The notes: generated from the sequence alone by a model not told the origin. 64,000 nucleotides of DNA from Streptomyces anulatus (GCF_014650675.1 NZ_BMVK01000012.1:185166-249165); one strand, 5' to 3'. Positions 1 to 9,743 are shown, counted from the first letter of the stretch. Numbers and translations are program-made.

Positions 1-1837
1 CTACCGGATCGGCGGCGACCCGGCCGATCTCGCGGAGAGCGTGCGCTGGATCGAGGCGGCGTCACGGCTGCCGCACTGGGGCCGGGCCCATATGCCCGAC
101 CACGACCTGGACGCCGGCTGGCTGCTCCACCACCTGGCGCTCACCCTGCGCTGGATCGGGAACGACCTGCCGGACGACGTGGCCGCGCTGCTCCGGTACA
201 AGCTGCTGATCCAGGGGCGCCGCCTGTACGACTTCGCGGTGGCGAGCGAGGGCCGCTGGTGGTCGTCCTCGTACTGGCAGAACCACAACTGGATCTGCTA
301 CGCGGGTCTGGCGACCGCCGGCTACGTGCTGGGCAAGGAGGCGTGGACCGAACGGGCGAAGTCGAACCTCGCCACGGTGCTGGACGTGATGCCCGAGGAC
401 GGTTCGCACGCGGAGGGGGTCGTCTACTGGCGTTACGGAGTCCCGTTCCTGGCGATCCACCTGGATCTGCTGGCGGAGGCCGAGGGCGTCGACTGGTGGG
501 ACCGGGGAGGCTTCATGGCGAACACCTTCGACTACCGGCTGCACCAGAGCGCGCCCGGCTTCGCGTTCACGGTCGACCACGGCGACTGCCACGACCGGCG
601 CAGCGGCCACAGCGCCGGGCTCTACTACCGGCTGGCCGCGCAGTACGGCATCGCCGAGGCGCAGTGGCTGGGCGACCTCGCCTCGGGCGAGCTGCTCCGG
701 GCGGAGGCGGAGCACAGCGGGGTACGGCCGGGCATCCTGCCGGAGGCGTACCTCGAATACCTCTGGTACGACCCGGCCGTCGTGGCGGCGCGGCCCACCG
801 CGACCCGGGCGTTCTTCCCGGACCTGGGGCTGCTCGCGGCCCGCACCGGCTGGGACGCCGACGCCACCGCCGTGTCGTTCAAGGCGAGTCCGGGCGGCGG
901 CCACCGGGCCTGGGAGACGAGTGCGAAGCACCGGGCGGAGCTGGGCCACGAGACCCTGAACCAGGGTCACCACCACCCGGACTCGGGCTCCTTCGTCCTG
1001 CTGTCGGGGGGCGCTCACCTCGCCGTGGACGACGGCTACAGCAACCGCAAGCGGGCGGAACACCACAATCTGCTGCTGGTGGACGGCCAGGGGTACGCGG
1101 ACGAGGACCGCTACCACGTCTACGAGGGGATTCCCTTCGAGCGGCAGGCCCGGCAGCGGGACGTGCTGGTGGGCGACGAGGAGGGGTGGGCGCACGCCAC
1201 GGCGGAGATCGCCGCGATGTACGACCCGGCCCTGGGGGTCCGCCGGCTGGACCGGACCCTGGTGTTCACCCCGGCGGGGCGGCTGGTGCTCCTGGACCTG
1301 GCGGAGTCGGAGGAGCCGCGGGAGTGGACGTTCCTGCTCCGGACGGACCGGCCGACGGAGGAACACGGCGACGGCAGCCGGCTGATCAGGGCCGGCGAGG
1401 CCACCGCCCGGGTGCGGCGGCTGGCCCCGGACGAGGCGTCGGTGCGTACCGGGGTCATGGAGGTGGAGGCCAATCCGACGTCCAGCACTCCGGAACTGCG
1501 GCTCACCCGCACCCTGCACACGCTGGACGTGACCACCGCGGCCTCCCGCGCGGGCCTGTTCCTCACCGTCATCACGCCGGACGCCGCATGCCCGGTCGCC
1601 GGGGCGGAGTCGGCGGAGTTGTCGGAGGGCTACGGCGTGCTGTTCGCGGACGGCGAGGAGAGCGTGTTCCTCTCCCCCGTCGCCCGCCGTATCCGGGGTG
1701 AGGGCCTCTCGGCGGACGCCGCCGCCGTCCTGCTCACCTCCGCAGGAGCCCCGTACGTCGTGGCGGCGACGCGGCTGGAGCTGGCGGGCCGGGTACTCCT
1801 GGACGTAACGGATCCGTACACAGGAAAGGTCGGGTAG
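1..1837 (+). CDS. Heparinase II/III-like polysaccharide lyase, 5' end outside window
   Basis: The reading frame is open to the left edge, so the N terminus lies outside; the GTG at 41 is only the first in-window start codon. The visible ~610 residues have the heparinase II/III plan: an alpha/alpha-toroid region with the motifs SYWQNHNW and HGDCHDRRSGHS, then a beta-sandwich beginning near NQGHHHPDSGSF and GGAHLAVDDGYS. In this family such His/Tyr residues act in beta-elimination of uronate-containing polysaccharides. The stop is 3 bases before the next gene, and five further plus-strand genes for polysaccharide breakdown follow. The exact substrate (alginate, heparin-like or another uronan) cannot be read from sequence. 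Confidence 0.85.
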   Translation, partial: YRIGGDPADLAESVRWIEAASRLPHWGRAHMPDHDLDAGWLLHHLALTLRWIGNDLPDDVAALLRYKLLIQGRRLYDFAVASEGRWWSSSYWQNHNWICYAGLATAGYVLGKEAWTERAKSNLATVLDVMPEDGSHAEGVVYWRYGVPFLAIHLDLLAEAEGVDWWDRGGFMANTFDYRLHQSAPGFAFTVDHGDCHDRRSGHSAGLYYRLAAQYGIAEAQWLGDLASGELLRAEAEHSGVRPGILPEAYLEYLWYDPAVVAARPTATRAFFPDLGLLAARTGWDADATAVSFKASPGGGHRAWETSAKHRAELGHETLNQGHHHPDSGSFVLLSGGAHLAVDDGYSNRKRAEHHNLLLVDGQGYADEDRYHVYEGIPFERQARQRDVLVGDEEGWAHATAEIAAMYDPALGVRRLDRTLVFTPAGRLVLLDLAESEEPREWTFLLRTDRPTEEHGDGSRLIRAGEATARVRRLAPDEASVRTGVMEVEANPTSSTPELRLTRTLHTLDVTTAASRAGLFLTVITPDAACPVAGAESAELSEGYGVLFADGEESVFLSPVARRIRGEGLSADAAAVLLTSAGAPYVVAATRLELAGRVLLDVTDPYTGKVG

Positions 1838-1840
1838 ATC

Positions 1841-2482
1841 ATGGGGACCCCTCTTGCCGGGGCGGTGGCGTCGCCGCCCGTTCCGGAAGCCACCCCGTCG
1901 GGCTGGCCGACGCTGCTGCGCCGGCTGGAGTTCGTCGCCTACCCGGCCGCCGCCGGGGCCGCGTTCACCCTGCTGGCGCTGGGTGTGGTGACCTGGCTGC
2001 CGGCGCTCGCCGCGATGGGCCGCGCGCTCCAGCGGTGGCGGGTGGACGGGGACAGCCGCTGCTTCACCAACACGCTGGCCGCCTTCGGCGGGTACTGGCG
2101 CGCGCTGTGGCGGCACGGTCTGCTGTCCACGGCCGTCGCGGGCGTCCTGGCCGCCAACACCGTCTCCCTGCTCGGCCGTTCGGAGGCGTGGACCTTCCCG
2201 TTGCTGGCCGCGCAGGTGGGCATCGCGGCGGCGTTCGTGATCCATCATGTGGCGCTCGCGGCCATGGCGGGCCGGGACCCGGACGGCGGTGTCCGGTCCT
2301 GGTCGGCCGGGGCGCTGTCGCTCGGCTTCGGGTCCCCGGCCCGGGGCACCGCACTGCTCGGCGCGGTGATCTCCGCCGTCCTGCTCTCCCTCGTCGTACC
2401 GCTGGGGCCGCTGCTTCTCGGCCCGAGCGTTCCGGTACTGCTCGCCCTGTCCTTCGCCGATCCCAGGAGGCACACCCCGTGA
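1841..2482 (+). CDS. YesL-like (DUF624) membrane protein
   Basis: A 213-residue protein with about five hydrophobic segments (for example residues 27-52, 87-105, 121-143 and 164-205) and no catalytic motif. Proteins of the DUF624/YesL family are usually encoded beside sugar ABC importers and polysaccharide-degrading enzymes, and this one sits between two lyase genes. ATG 1841 is preceded by a GGAAAGG-type ribosome site inside the end of the upstream gene. Its stop overlaps the next start in a GTGA arrangement, so translation is probably coupled. An accessory role in uptake is inferred from context; the biochemical function of the family is not established. Confidence 0.7.
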   Translation: MGTPLAGAVASPPVPEATPSGWPTLLRRLEFVAYPAAAGAAFTLLALGVVTWLPALAAMGRALQRWRVDGDSRCFTNTLAAFGGYWRALWRHGLLSTAVAGVLAANTVSLLGRSEAWTFPLLAAQVGIAAAFVIHHVALAAMAGRDPDGGVRSWSAGALSLGFGSPARGTALLGAVISAVLLSLVVPLGPLLLGPSVPVLLALSFADPRRHTP

Positions 2483-3561
2483 CCCGTCTTCCGCGCACCG
2501 CCCTGGCCGCCGCGCTCGTCGCCGGCCTCTCCCCGCTCGTCGTGACCACGCCCTCGGCCGCCGCCCCGGCGGCGAGCGCGTACTACGTGTCGCCGTCCGG
2601 CAGTGACGCCAACGCCGGTACGTCGGCGGGCGCCCCGCTGGCCACGATCCAGAAGGCGGTGGATCTGGCTCCGTCGGGCGCGGTGGTGAACCTGGCCGCG
2701 GGCACCTACCGGCAGGACGTGGTGACCGCGCGGGCCGGGGTCACCATCACCGGGCCGTCGAACGCCGTCGTCAAGGGCGCGGGCGACGCCCGGATCATCC
2801 AGGTCCGGCACGACAGCACGACGCTCAGCGGCTTCACCGTGGACGGGCTGCACGGGTCGGCCTCGGACGTGTCCGGCTACCGGCTCAAACTCATTTATGT
2901 CATGAGCACGACTCCCGGGAACGGGGTCGGCGGCCTGCGCGTCACCGGCATGACCCTCAAGAACGCGGCCGACGAGTGCCTGCGGCTCCGCTACCTCGTC
3001 ACGGGCGCCGAGGTGGACGACAACACCATCACCGGCTGCGGGGTCGCCGACTTCGTGTTCGACGGGGGCGGGAAGAACGGTGAGGGGATCTACCTCGGCA
3101 CGGCCCCCGAGCAGCAGGGCTCCAACGGGGCGCCGGACGCGGCGGCCGACGTCAGCCGGAACAACCGCATCCACCACAACACCATCGTCACGCGGGGCAA
3201 CGAGTGCGTGGACGTGAAGGAGAACGCGACCAACAACTACGTCGAGCACAACGACTGCAGCGGCCAGCGCGACCCCAGTTCCGGCGGTCTCGACGCCCGG
3301 GGCAGCGGCAACATCTTCCGCTACAACACCGTCCACGACAACGTGGGCGCGGGCATCCGGCTCGGCGGGGACACCGCGACGGACGGCACCGCGACCTCCG
3401 TCTACGGCAACACCATCACCGGCAACGCGGGCGGCGGCATCAAGTTCATGCGCACCCCGCAGGGCCCGGTCTGCTCGAACACCATGAGCGGCAACACGGG
3501 CGGCGACGCCGTGGGCACCTACGGCAGCTCCTACGACCCGACCGGTGTGTGCCCGCAGTGA
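2479..3561 (+). CDS. Secreted right-handed parallel beta-helix (pectate-lyase-like) protein
   Basis: The GTG at 2479, overlapping the previous stop, gives a 360-residue protein with a Sec signal peptide (basic MTRLPR, hydrophobic core, AAA cleavage region near residue 29). The mature N terminus YYVSPSGSDANAG and the segment ATIQKAVDLAPSGAVVNL are the DUF1565/parallel beta-helix signature shared with family 9 polysaccharide lyases. Asn-rich turns (NNRIHHNTIV, NYVEHNDCSG, NIFRYNTVHDN) follow, as expected for stacked coils. It probably binds or cleaves an acidic polysaccharide outside the cell. The frame is open upstream of 2479, but that part is shadow sequence inside the previous gene. Confidence 0.8.
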   Translation: MTRLPRTALAAALVAGLSPLVVTTPSAAAPAASAYYVSPSGSDANAGTSAGAPLATIQKAVDLAPSGAVVNLAAGTYRQDVVTARAGVTITGPSNAVVKGAGDARIIQVRHDSTTLSGFTVDGLHGSASDVSGYRLKLIYVMSTTPGNGVGGLRVTGMTLKNAADECLRLRYLVTGAEVDDNTITGCGVADFVFDGGGKNGEGIYLGTAPEQQGSNGAPDAAADVSRNNRIHHNTIVTRGNECVDVKENATNNYVEHNDCSGQRDPSSGGLDARGSGNIFRYNTVHDNVGAGIRLGGDTATDGTATSVYGNTITGNAGGGIKFMRTPQGPVCSNTMSGNTGGDAVGTYGSSYDPTGVCPQ

Positions 3562-4709
3562 GCGGCCGGGGGCCCGCGAGACGCGGGGTTCTCTACGCGG
3601 CGGCGGCAGCCGGGGCCGCCGCGGTCGCCGCCACGGCGACGGACGCGCGCGCGGCGGGGACCACCGGCCCCGCACGTTCACGGTGGACGACGTCCTGGGC
3701 CACCGCCCAGACCGCACCGACCGCCACCGACCCGGTGGCGTACGCCGGGCTGACCGACGGCGACTGCACGTCGTTGCTGCGCCTGTCGGCCGGCGGCGCG
3801 GTCCGGCTGCGGTACGCCAACACCTTCGGGACCGCTCCGGTGCTGGTCGGCCCGGTGACCGCGGACGGCCGGCCCGTGACCTTCGCCGGGCGGGGCCAGG
3901 AGTGGCTGGCGGCGGGCGCGAGTCTGACCAGTGACCCCGTCGCGGGACTGCGGGTCCCGGACGGGGCGCGGCTGGAGGTGCGGACGCGGGTCCCCGGCCC
4001 GACCGGCCCGCTCTCCTTCCACCGCAACACCCATGCCTGGCACACCGTCGACGGGGTGCGCACCCGGTCGGTCCTCCTGCTGACCGGGGTGGAGACCACC
4101 GGGGCGCACGGCCCGGTGCTCGCGGTGTTCGGCGACTCCATCGCGGAGGGCGTCGGCACCCCCGACGACGCCGATCTGCGGTGGCCCGACCAGTTGGCGC
4201 GGCGGCTGCCCGGTTCGGCCGTCGCCAACCTCGGCATCAGCGGCAACCGGCTGCTGCTCGACGACGTCCGCTTCGGGCCCGGCGGCCAGGCCCGCTTCGA
4301 CCGCGACGTACTCGGGCTGCCGGGGCTGCGGACGGTGCTGGTGCACCTGGGCGTCAACGACCTCCAGCAGCCGCCGGGGCAGAGCGGTCCGGACCAGGTC
4401 CTGGCCGGATACCGGCAGTTGGCGCTGCGCGCCCGGGGCGCCGGGCTGCGGGTCGTGGGCGCCACCATCACCCCGTTCGAGGGGTGGACCCGCTGGTCGC
4501 CCGAGCTGGACGCGGTCCGCGGGCACATCAACCGGGCCGTGCGCACCGGGCGGATCTTCGACGGCGTGGCCGACTTCGACGCCGCATTGCGCGACCCGGA
4601 CCGCCCTTCCCGGATGCTTCCCGCGCACGACAGCGGCGACGGTCTGCATCCTGGCCCATCCGGTCACGCGGCGCTCGCCGCCGCCGTCGACCGCCGACAC
4701 CTTCTGTGA
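3558..4709 (+). CDS. Secreted SGNH/GDSL-type esterase
   Basis: GTG 3558 overlaps the preceding stop by 4 bases and gives 383 residues with an N-terminal twin-Arg/hydrophobic signal region (ARRGVLYAAAAAGAAAVAA). After a beta-rich N-terminal domain come the SGNH blocks: GDSIAEG with Ser194, NLGISGNR with its Gly, GVND with Asn267, and DGLHPG with Asp361 and His364. This layout matches SGNH carbohydrate esterases that remove acetyl or other acyl groups from polysaccharides. Its place between lyase genes suggests it deacylates the substrate so that the lyases can act; this role is inferred from the operon. Confidence 0.85.
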   Translation: MSGRGPARRGVLYAAAAAGAAAVAATATDARAAGTTGPARSRWTTSWATAQTAPTATDPVAYAGLTDGDCTSLLRLSAGGAVRLRYANTFGTAPVLVGPVTADGRPVTFAGRGQEWLAAGASLTSDPVAGLRVPDGARLEVRTRVPGPTGPLSFHRNTHAWHTVDGVRTRSVLLLTGVETTGAHGPVLAVFGDSIAEGVGTPDDADLRWPDQLARRLPGSAVANLGISGNRLLLDDVRFGPGGQARFDRDVLGLPGLRTVLVHLGVNDLQQPPGQSGPDQVLAGYRQLALRARGAGLRVVGATITPFEGWTRWSPELDAVRGHINRAVRTGRIFDGVADFDAALRDPDRPSRMLPAHDSGDGLHPGPSGHAALAAAVDRRHLL

Positions 4710-4717
4710 GAGGCGCT

Positions 4718-7135
4718 ATGACGAACCGAGACACCACCCGGCGCACCGTCCTGACCGGTGCGGCCGCCCTGGGCGTGGCGGCGACGCTGCCCCTGGCCCT
4801 CGCCGGTCCCGCCCACGCGGCGTCCGGCACGGCACGGACCGCGGCCGAGGACGCCGCGGCGCTGCGCACCCGTTGGCACACGCTGCTCACCGGCGGCCCC
4901 GACCTCGACCGGGACGACGAGCGGATCGTCGCCGCGACCGCCCGTGTGGGGCGGGCCGGGGCGACCGCCGCCACCGGCCTCGACCCGTCCCGGACGGACG
5001 GGCTGTTCCCCGACCTGACCAGCACGACGCTCTCCAACCACGTCACCACCTCGTTCAAGCGGCTGGCGACGGCGGCCACCGCCTGGGCGGTCCCCGGCAC
5101 CCCGCAGCACGGCGACGCGGCGCTGCTGGCGAAGCTGCTGGGCGGCGTCGACTGGATGCTGACCCACCGTTACGGTCCCGAGCACACCCGGTTCGACAAC
5201 GACTGGGACTGGGAGATAGGCGCGGCGCTCGCGCTCAACGACACGGCGGTGCTGCTCCACGACCAGCTGGGCGCGGAGCGCCTGGCACGGGTCACGGCCG
5301 CCGTGCACCACTACACGCCGGACCCGAACCTGTGGCGGGTGAACCGGCAGATCGCGACCGGCGCCAACCGGGTGTGGGTCTCCACCGTGGTCGCCGTCAA
5401 CGCGGTGCTGCGTGGCGACGGCGACGCGCTGGCCCGGGTCCGCGACGCTCTTTCGGATGTCGAGGGTGCGGGCGCCAACAGCGTCCTGGCCTTCAACGAC
5501 ACCGGCGGCGCGGCGGCCGGCACGGGCGAGGGCTTCTCGTCCGACGGCTCGTTCCTCCAGCACTACAAGCACCCGTACAACGGCGGCTACGGCAAGGAGC
5601 TGCTGGGGAACCTGTCCCGGCTGCTCAACCTGCTGGCCGGAACAGCGTGGACGGTGACCGATCCCGACCTCGACAACGTGCGGGGCTGGGTGGACGACGG
5701 CTTCGACCCGCTGATGTTCCGGGGCGATGTGATGGCGTCGGTGTGCGGGCGGGAGATCGCCCGGCCGAGCAAGCAGGGGCACGCGTCGGCGCAGACCGTC
5801 ATCGAGGCGGTGCTGCGGCTGATCCCCTGCTTCCCGGGCGAGCCCGCCGACCGGTTCACGGCGCTGGTGAAGCAGTGGATCGCCGAGGACGGCTACCGGG
5901 ACTTCCTCGCGGTGACCGACCTCGCGTCCCTGGTCGCCGCTCAGCGTGCGATCGCCTCCGCCGTCCCGGCCCGCGGCCCGCTGGTCGCCCACCAGCAGCA
6001 CCCGAGGATGGACAAGGCGGCCCACCACCGCCCCGCCTTCGGCCTGGGCATCTCCGCGTACTCGACCCGGATCTACAACTACGAGTCGATCCAGAACGAG
6101 AACCTGCGCGGCTGGCACCTCTCCGACGGGATGGTGCTGCTGTACACCGACGATCTCGGCCACTACAGCGAGGACTACTGGCCCACCGTCGATCCGACCA
6201 GGCTGCCCGGCACCACCGTCCTCGCCGGACGTCCGGCCGACGCGGCGGGGCAGCGCACCACCAGCACCGCCGACTGGGCCGGCGGCACGGCGCTCCCGGA
6301 CACGACGCTGGGCGCGTACGGGATGGAGCTGCGGGCCTTCGGCAGCACGCTGCACGGGCTCAAGAGCTGGTTCTGCCTGGACGACGTCATCGCCTGTGTC
6401 GGTTCGGGTATCACCGCGGAGGCGGGGACCGCCGAGACCGTGGTGGAGAACCGCAAGCTGCGCGACCCGCGCGCCGCGCTCCTCGTGAACGGCTCCGCCG
6501 CCCCGGACGGCCCCGGGTGGTCCGACGAGCTGGCGGACGTCCGGTGGCTGCACCTGGCCGGAACCGGCGGGTACGTCTTCCCCCGGCCCGCCTCCGTGCA
6601 CGCCCTGCGCGAGGAACGCACCGCGACCTGGCGGGAGATCAACCTCAAGTACGGCACCGACACCCCGGTCACCCGCCCGTACCTGACGCTCTGGCACGAC
6701 CACGGCCCGGCTCCGAGCGGGGCCGGCTACTTCTACCTCCAGCTCCCCACCGCCTCCGCCGGGCGCACCCGGCTGCTGTCGGCCGCGCCGCCGGTGGAGC
6801 TGATCGCCGACTCGACCGCCGTGCACGCGGTGCGGCGCGGCGCGGACGGGCTCCTCGCCGCCAACTTCTGGCGGGCGGGCACGGCGCGGGAGCTGAGCTG
6901 CGACGGTCCGGCGTCCGTCCTGGTGCGCCCGAAGGGGCGGAACGTGGGCGTCGCCCTGTCCGATCCCACCCAACTGCGGTCCACCGTGGTGGTCGAGCTG
7001 GCCGGGCGCGGGCTTACGCTCGCCTCGGGCGGCCCCCGGGTGAGCGCGGCACGCACGCCGGGCGGCATCCGGATCACCGCAGACACGTCGGGGCTGCGCG
7101 GCACGACCCTCGACCTCACCCTGAAGAGGAGCTAG
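4718..7135 (+). CDS. Family 8 polysaccharide lyase (hyaluronate/chondroitin/xanthan lyase type)
   Basis: ATG 4718 gives 805 residues beginning with a Tat-type signal (RDTTRRTVLTGAAALG, then AHAASG). The alpha/alpha-toroid part carries NDWDWEIG and SFLQHYKHPYNGGYG, the His282/Tyr287-centred element that holds the catalytic His-Tyr pair in this family. A long beta-sandwich C-terminal half follows, and total length is normal for family 8. These enzymes depolymerise uronic-acid polysaccharides by beta-elimination outside the cell. The gene starts 8 bases after the SGNH esterase and ends 4 bases before the CE7 esterase, so it is part of one operon. Hyaluronan, chondroitin and xanthan cannot be told apart from sequence alone. 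Confidence 0.9.
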   Translation: MTNRDTTRRTVLTGAAALGVAATLPLALAGPAHAASGTARTAAEDAAALRTRWHTLLTGGPDLDRDDERIVAATARVGRAGATAATGLDPSRTDGLFPDLTSTTLSNHVTTSFKRLATAATAWAVPGTPQHGDAALLAKLLGGVDWMLTHRYGPEHTRFDNDWDWEIGAALALNDTAVLLHDQLGAERLARVTAAVHHYTPDPNLWRVNRQIATGANRVWVSTVVAVNAVLRGDGDALARVRDALSDVEGAGANSVLAFNDTGGAAAGTGEGFSSDGSFLQHYKHPYNGGYGKELLGNLSRLLNLLAGTAWTVTDPDLDNVRGWVDDGFDPLMFRGDVMASVCGREIARPSKQGHASAQTVIEAVLRLIPCFPGEPADRFTALVKQWIAEDGYRDFLAVTDLASLVAAQRAIASAVPARGPLVAHQQHPRMDKAAHHRPAFGLGISAYSTRIYNYESIQNENLRGWHLSDGMVLLYTDDLGHYSEDYWPTVDPTRLPGTTVLAGRPADAAGQRTTSTADWAGGTALPDTTLGAYGMELRAFGSTLHGLKSWFCLDDVIACVGSGITAEAGTAETVVENRKLRDPRAALLVNGSAAPDGPGWSDELADVRWLHLAGTGGYVFPRPASVHALREERTATWREINLKYGTDTPVTRPYLTLWHDHGPAPSGAGYFYLQLPTASAGRTRLLSAAPPVELIADSTAVHAVRRGADGLLAANFWRAGTARELSCDGPASVLVRPKGRNVGVALSDPTQLRSTVVVELAGRGLTLASGGPRVSAARTPGGIRITADTSGLRGTTLDLTLKRS

Positions 7136-7139
7136 AGCC

Positions 7140-8114
7140 TTGCTGTTCGACATGGATCTGGAGCGGCTGCGGGAGTACCGCCCCGAGCCGCAGGAACCGG
7201 CCGACTTCGACGCCTTCTGGGAGAAGACCCTCGCGGAGACGGCCCGGCACGACGTCGACGCCCGGTTCGTGCCGTACGAGACGGGACTGGCGACCGTCGA
7301 CGTACTCGATGTGACGTTCAGGGGCTGGGACGGGCAGCCGGTGAAGGCGTGGCTGATGCTGCCGAAGCAGCGCTCCGGGCCGCTGCCGGCCGTGGTGCAG
7401 TACATCGGGTACAACGGCGGGCGGGGCATCCCGTACGCATGGCTGACCTGGAGCGCGCTCGGCTACGCGCACCTGGTGATGGACAACCGGGGGCAGGGCG
7501 GCGGCGGCAAGAACACCGCCGACACCCCGGACATCGGGCCCGAGGGCCACGGTTCGTCCTCGCCCGGTTTCCTGACCCGGGGCATCGAGGACCCCCACCG
7601 GCACTACTACCGGCGGCTCATCACCGACGCGGTCCGGGCCGTCGACGCGGCGAAGGCCCACGACGCGGTGGACGCCGAACGGGTCGCCGTCCTCGGCGGC
7701 AGCCAGGGCGGCGGACTCGCGCTGGCCGTCGCCGGACTGCGGGACGACGTGGCGGCGGCCGTCGCCGACGTGCCGTTCCTCTGCCACTACCGGCGGGCCT
7801 CGCAGATCACGGACGCCGGACCGTACGCGGAGATAGCCCGCTGGCTCTCTGGGCACCGCTTCCGGATCGAGGAGGCGATGGAGACCCTGTCCTACTTCGA
7901 CGGGGTCAACTTCGCCGCGCGCGCGAGCGCGCCCGCATGGTTCTCGGTGGGGCTGATGGACCGGGTCTGCCCGTCCTCCACGGTGTTCGCCGCCTACCAC
8001 CGCTACGCGGGACCGGCCGAGATCGAGGTGTTCCCGTACAACGGGCACGAGGGCGGCGCCGAGTACGACCTGCCGCGCAAGCTGGGCGCGCTGCGGGGGG
8101 TGTTCGGGGCCTGA
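7140..8114 (+). CDS. Acetyl xylan esterase/cephalosporin deacetylase family (CE7)
   Basis: A cytosolic alpha/beta-hydrolase of 324 residues, the normal CE7 length. The nucleophile is in GGSQGGG (Ser188); GLMDRVCP carries the acid (Asp274) and GHEGG the histidine (His303). TTG 7140 was chosen because the CE7 N terminus MLFDMDLERLREYRP is complete from there and a GAGGAG ribosome site lies 8-10 bases upstream; ATG 7152 would remove four of those residues. No signal peptide is seen, so it probably deacetylates imported oligosaccharides, complementing the exported SGNH esterase. It is the last gene of the degradation operon and meets a minus-strand gene tail to tail after 9 bases. Confidence 0.9.
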   Translation: MLFDMDLERLREYRPEPQEPADFDAFWEKTLAETARHDVDARFVPYETGLATVDVLDVTFRGWDGQPVKAWLMLPKQRSGPLPAVVQYIGYNGGRGIPYAWLTWSALGYAHLVMDNRGQGGGGKNTADTPDIGPEGHGSSSPGFLTRGIEDPHRHYYRRLITDAVRAVDAAKAHDAVDAERVAVLGGSQGGGLALAVAGLRDDVAAAVADVPFLCHYRRASQITDAGPYAEIARWLSGHRFRIEEAMETLSYFDGVNFAARASAPAWFSVGLMDRVCPSSTVFAAYHRYAGPAEIEVFPYNGHEGGAEYDLPRKLGALRGVFGA

Positions 8115-8123
8115 GGGACGGCG

Positions 8124-9743
8124 TCACCGGCCCAGCGCGGCCATCGCCGCGTTGTGGCCGGGGACCCCGCTGACGCCGCCGCCGCGCACCGCGCCCGCCC
8201 CGCAGAGCAGCACGTTGGCGTGCGCGGTCTCCACGCCCCAGCGCCCGGCGCCCTCCTCCGCGTACGGGAAGGAGAGGTCGCGGTGGAAGATGTGGCCGCC
8301 GGGCAGTCGCAGGTCCCGCTCCAGGTCGAGCGGGGTCTTGGCCTCGATGCAGGGCTCGCCCCGCTCGTCGAGGGCGAGGCAGTCGGTGACCGGCTCCTCC
8401 AGGTGCGCGTCCAGTTCGGCGAGGGTCGCCTTCAGCAGGGCCGCGCGGGCGGCGTCGTTGTCGGCGGCGAAGAGCCGGGCCGGGGCGTGCAGGCCGAAGA
8501 GGGTGAGGGTCTGATAGCCGCGCGCGGCGAGGTCGGGGCCGAGGATCGACGGGTCGGTCAGCGAGTGGCAGTAGATCTCGGAGGGCGGGGCGGCGGGCAG
8601 CCGTCCCGCCGCCGCGTCCCGGTAGGCGTCGGCGAGCTGCCCGTACCCCTCGGCGATGTGGAACGTGCCGGCGAAGGCCTGCCGGGGGTCGACGGACCGG
8701 TCGCGGAGCTTCGGCAGCCGGGTGAGCAGCATGTTCACCTTGAGCTGTGCGCCCTCGGCGGGCGGCGGCGGGGTGTCGCCGAGCAGGGCGGCGAGGGCCT
8801 GCGGCGAGGCGTTGACGAGCACCCGGCGGGCGGCGACGACGTGTTCCCCGTCCGGGGTGCGGACGGTGACCTCGGCGTGGGTGCCGTCGGTCTCGATCCG
8901 GGTCGCCTCGTGCCGTACGCGGATCTCGGCGCCCGCCGCCCGGGCGGCCCCGGCCAGCGCGTCGGTGAGCGCGCCCATGCCGCCCACGGGGACGTCCCAG
9001 TCACCGGTGGAGCCGCCGATCACGTGGTAGAGGAAGCACCGGTTCTGGAGCAGCGAGGTGTCGTGGGCGTCGGCGAAGGTGCCGATCAGGGCGTCGGTGA
9101 GGACGACCCCGCGTACCAGGTCGTCGGTGAAGTTCTCCTCGACGGCCACCCCGAGCGGTTCCTCGAACAGCATCCGCCAGGCGTCGGCGTCGTCGATCCG
9201 CTCGCGCAGCGTCTCCCGGCTCGGCAGCGGCTCGGTGAGCGTCGGGAAGACCCGTGTCGCGAGCCGCTGCGTCATGGCGTAGAACCGCTGCCACGCCGCG
9301 TACTCGCGCTCGCCGCCGGTGAGCGCGGCGAAGGACTCCCTGGTGCCGTCGCCCGCGACGAGCAGCCCGGTGGGGCGTCCGTCGCGCACGGCGGGGGTGT
9401 AGGAGGAGACGGTCCGCTTGCGTACGGCGAAGTCGAGGCCGAGGTCCCGGACGATCTTGTCGGGCAGCAGGGACACCAGGTACGAGTAGCGCGAGAGCTG
9501 GGCGTCGACCCCGGCGAAGGGGCGGGTCGAGATCGCCGCTCCCCCGGTGTTGCCGAGACGTTCCAGGACGAGGACCGACTGCCCGGCACGGGCCAGGTAG
9601 GCGGCGGCGACCAGGCCGTTGTGGCCGCCGCCGACGATCACGGCGTCGTAGCGGTCGCGGGCGGGCGCGCCGGGGCCGGAGGACCCCCGGGCGGCGGGCT
9701 GACCTGCGGGTGACCGGGGTGCGGGTGTCTGGGGTGCGGGCAT
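8124..9743 (-). CDS. FAD-dependent CrtI/phytoene-desaturase-like oxidoreductase
   Basis: The protein has an N-terminal dinucleotide-binding motif VIVGGGHNGLVAAAYLARAG followed by VLERLGNTGGAA, and a C-terminal FAD-contact region (LCGAGAVRGGGVSGVPGHNA), the usual arrangement in CrtI/PYROXD2-like NAD(P)/FAD oxidoreductases of about 530-540 residues. No carotenoid genes are adjacent, so the substrate is unknown. ATG 9743 gives 539 residues but has a ribosome site only 3 bases away. A GTG at 9758 would add five residues and has a weak GGAAG site at better spacing, so the start is uncertain. Confidence 0.8.
   Translation of the reverse strand: MPAPQTPAPRSPAGQPAARGSSGPGAPARDRYDAVIVGGGHNGLVAAAYLARAGQSVLVLERLGNTGGAAISTRPFAGVDAQLSRYSYLVSLLPDKIVRDLGLDFAVRKRTVSSYTPAVRDGRPTGLLVAGDGTRESFAALTGGEREYAAWQRFYAMTQRLATRVFPTLTEPLPSRETLRERIDDADAWRMLFEEPLGVAVEENFTDDLVRGVVLTDALIGTFADAHDTSLLQNRCFLYHVIGGSTGDWDVPVGGMGALTDALAGAARAAGAEIRVRHEATRIETDGTHAEVTVRTPDGEHVVAARRVLVNASPQALAALLGDTPPPPAEGAQLKVNMLLTRLPKLRDRSVDPRQAFAGTFHIAEGYGQLADAYRDAAAGRLPAAPPSEIYCHSLTDPSILGPDLAARGYQTLTLFGLHAPARLFAADNDAARAALLKATLAELDAHLEEPVTDCLALDERGEPCIEAKTPLDLERDLRLPGGHIFHRDLSFPYAEEGAGRWGVETAHANVLLCGAGAVRGGGVSGVPGHNAAMAALGR

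Noticed and set aside
62..2473. An 803-residue minus-strand open frame
   Set aside because: It is antisense to the lyase and YesL-like genes, is extremely rich in Arg/Gly/Pro/Gln, and has no recognisable motif; long antisense frames are expected at this GC content.
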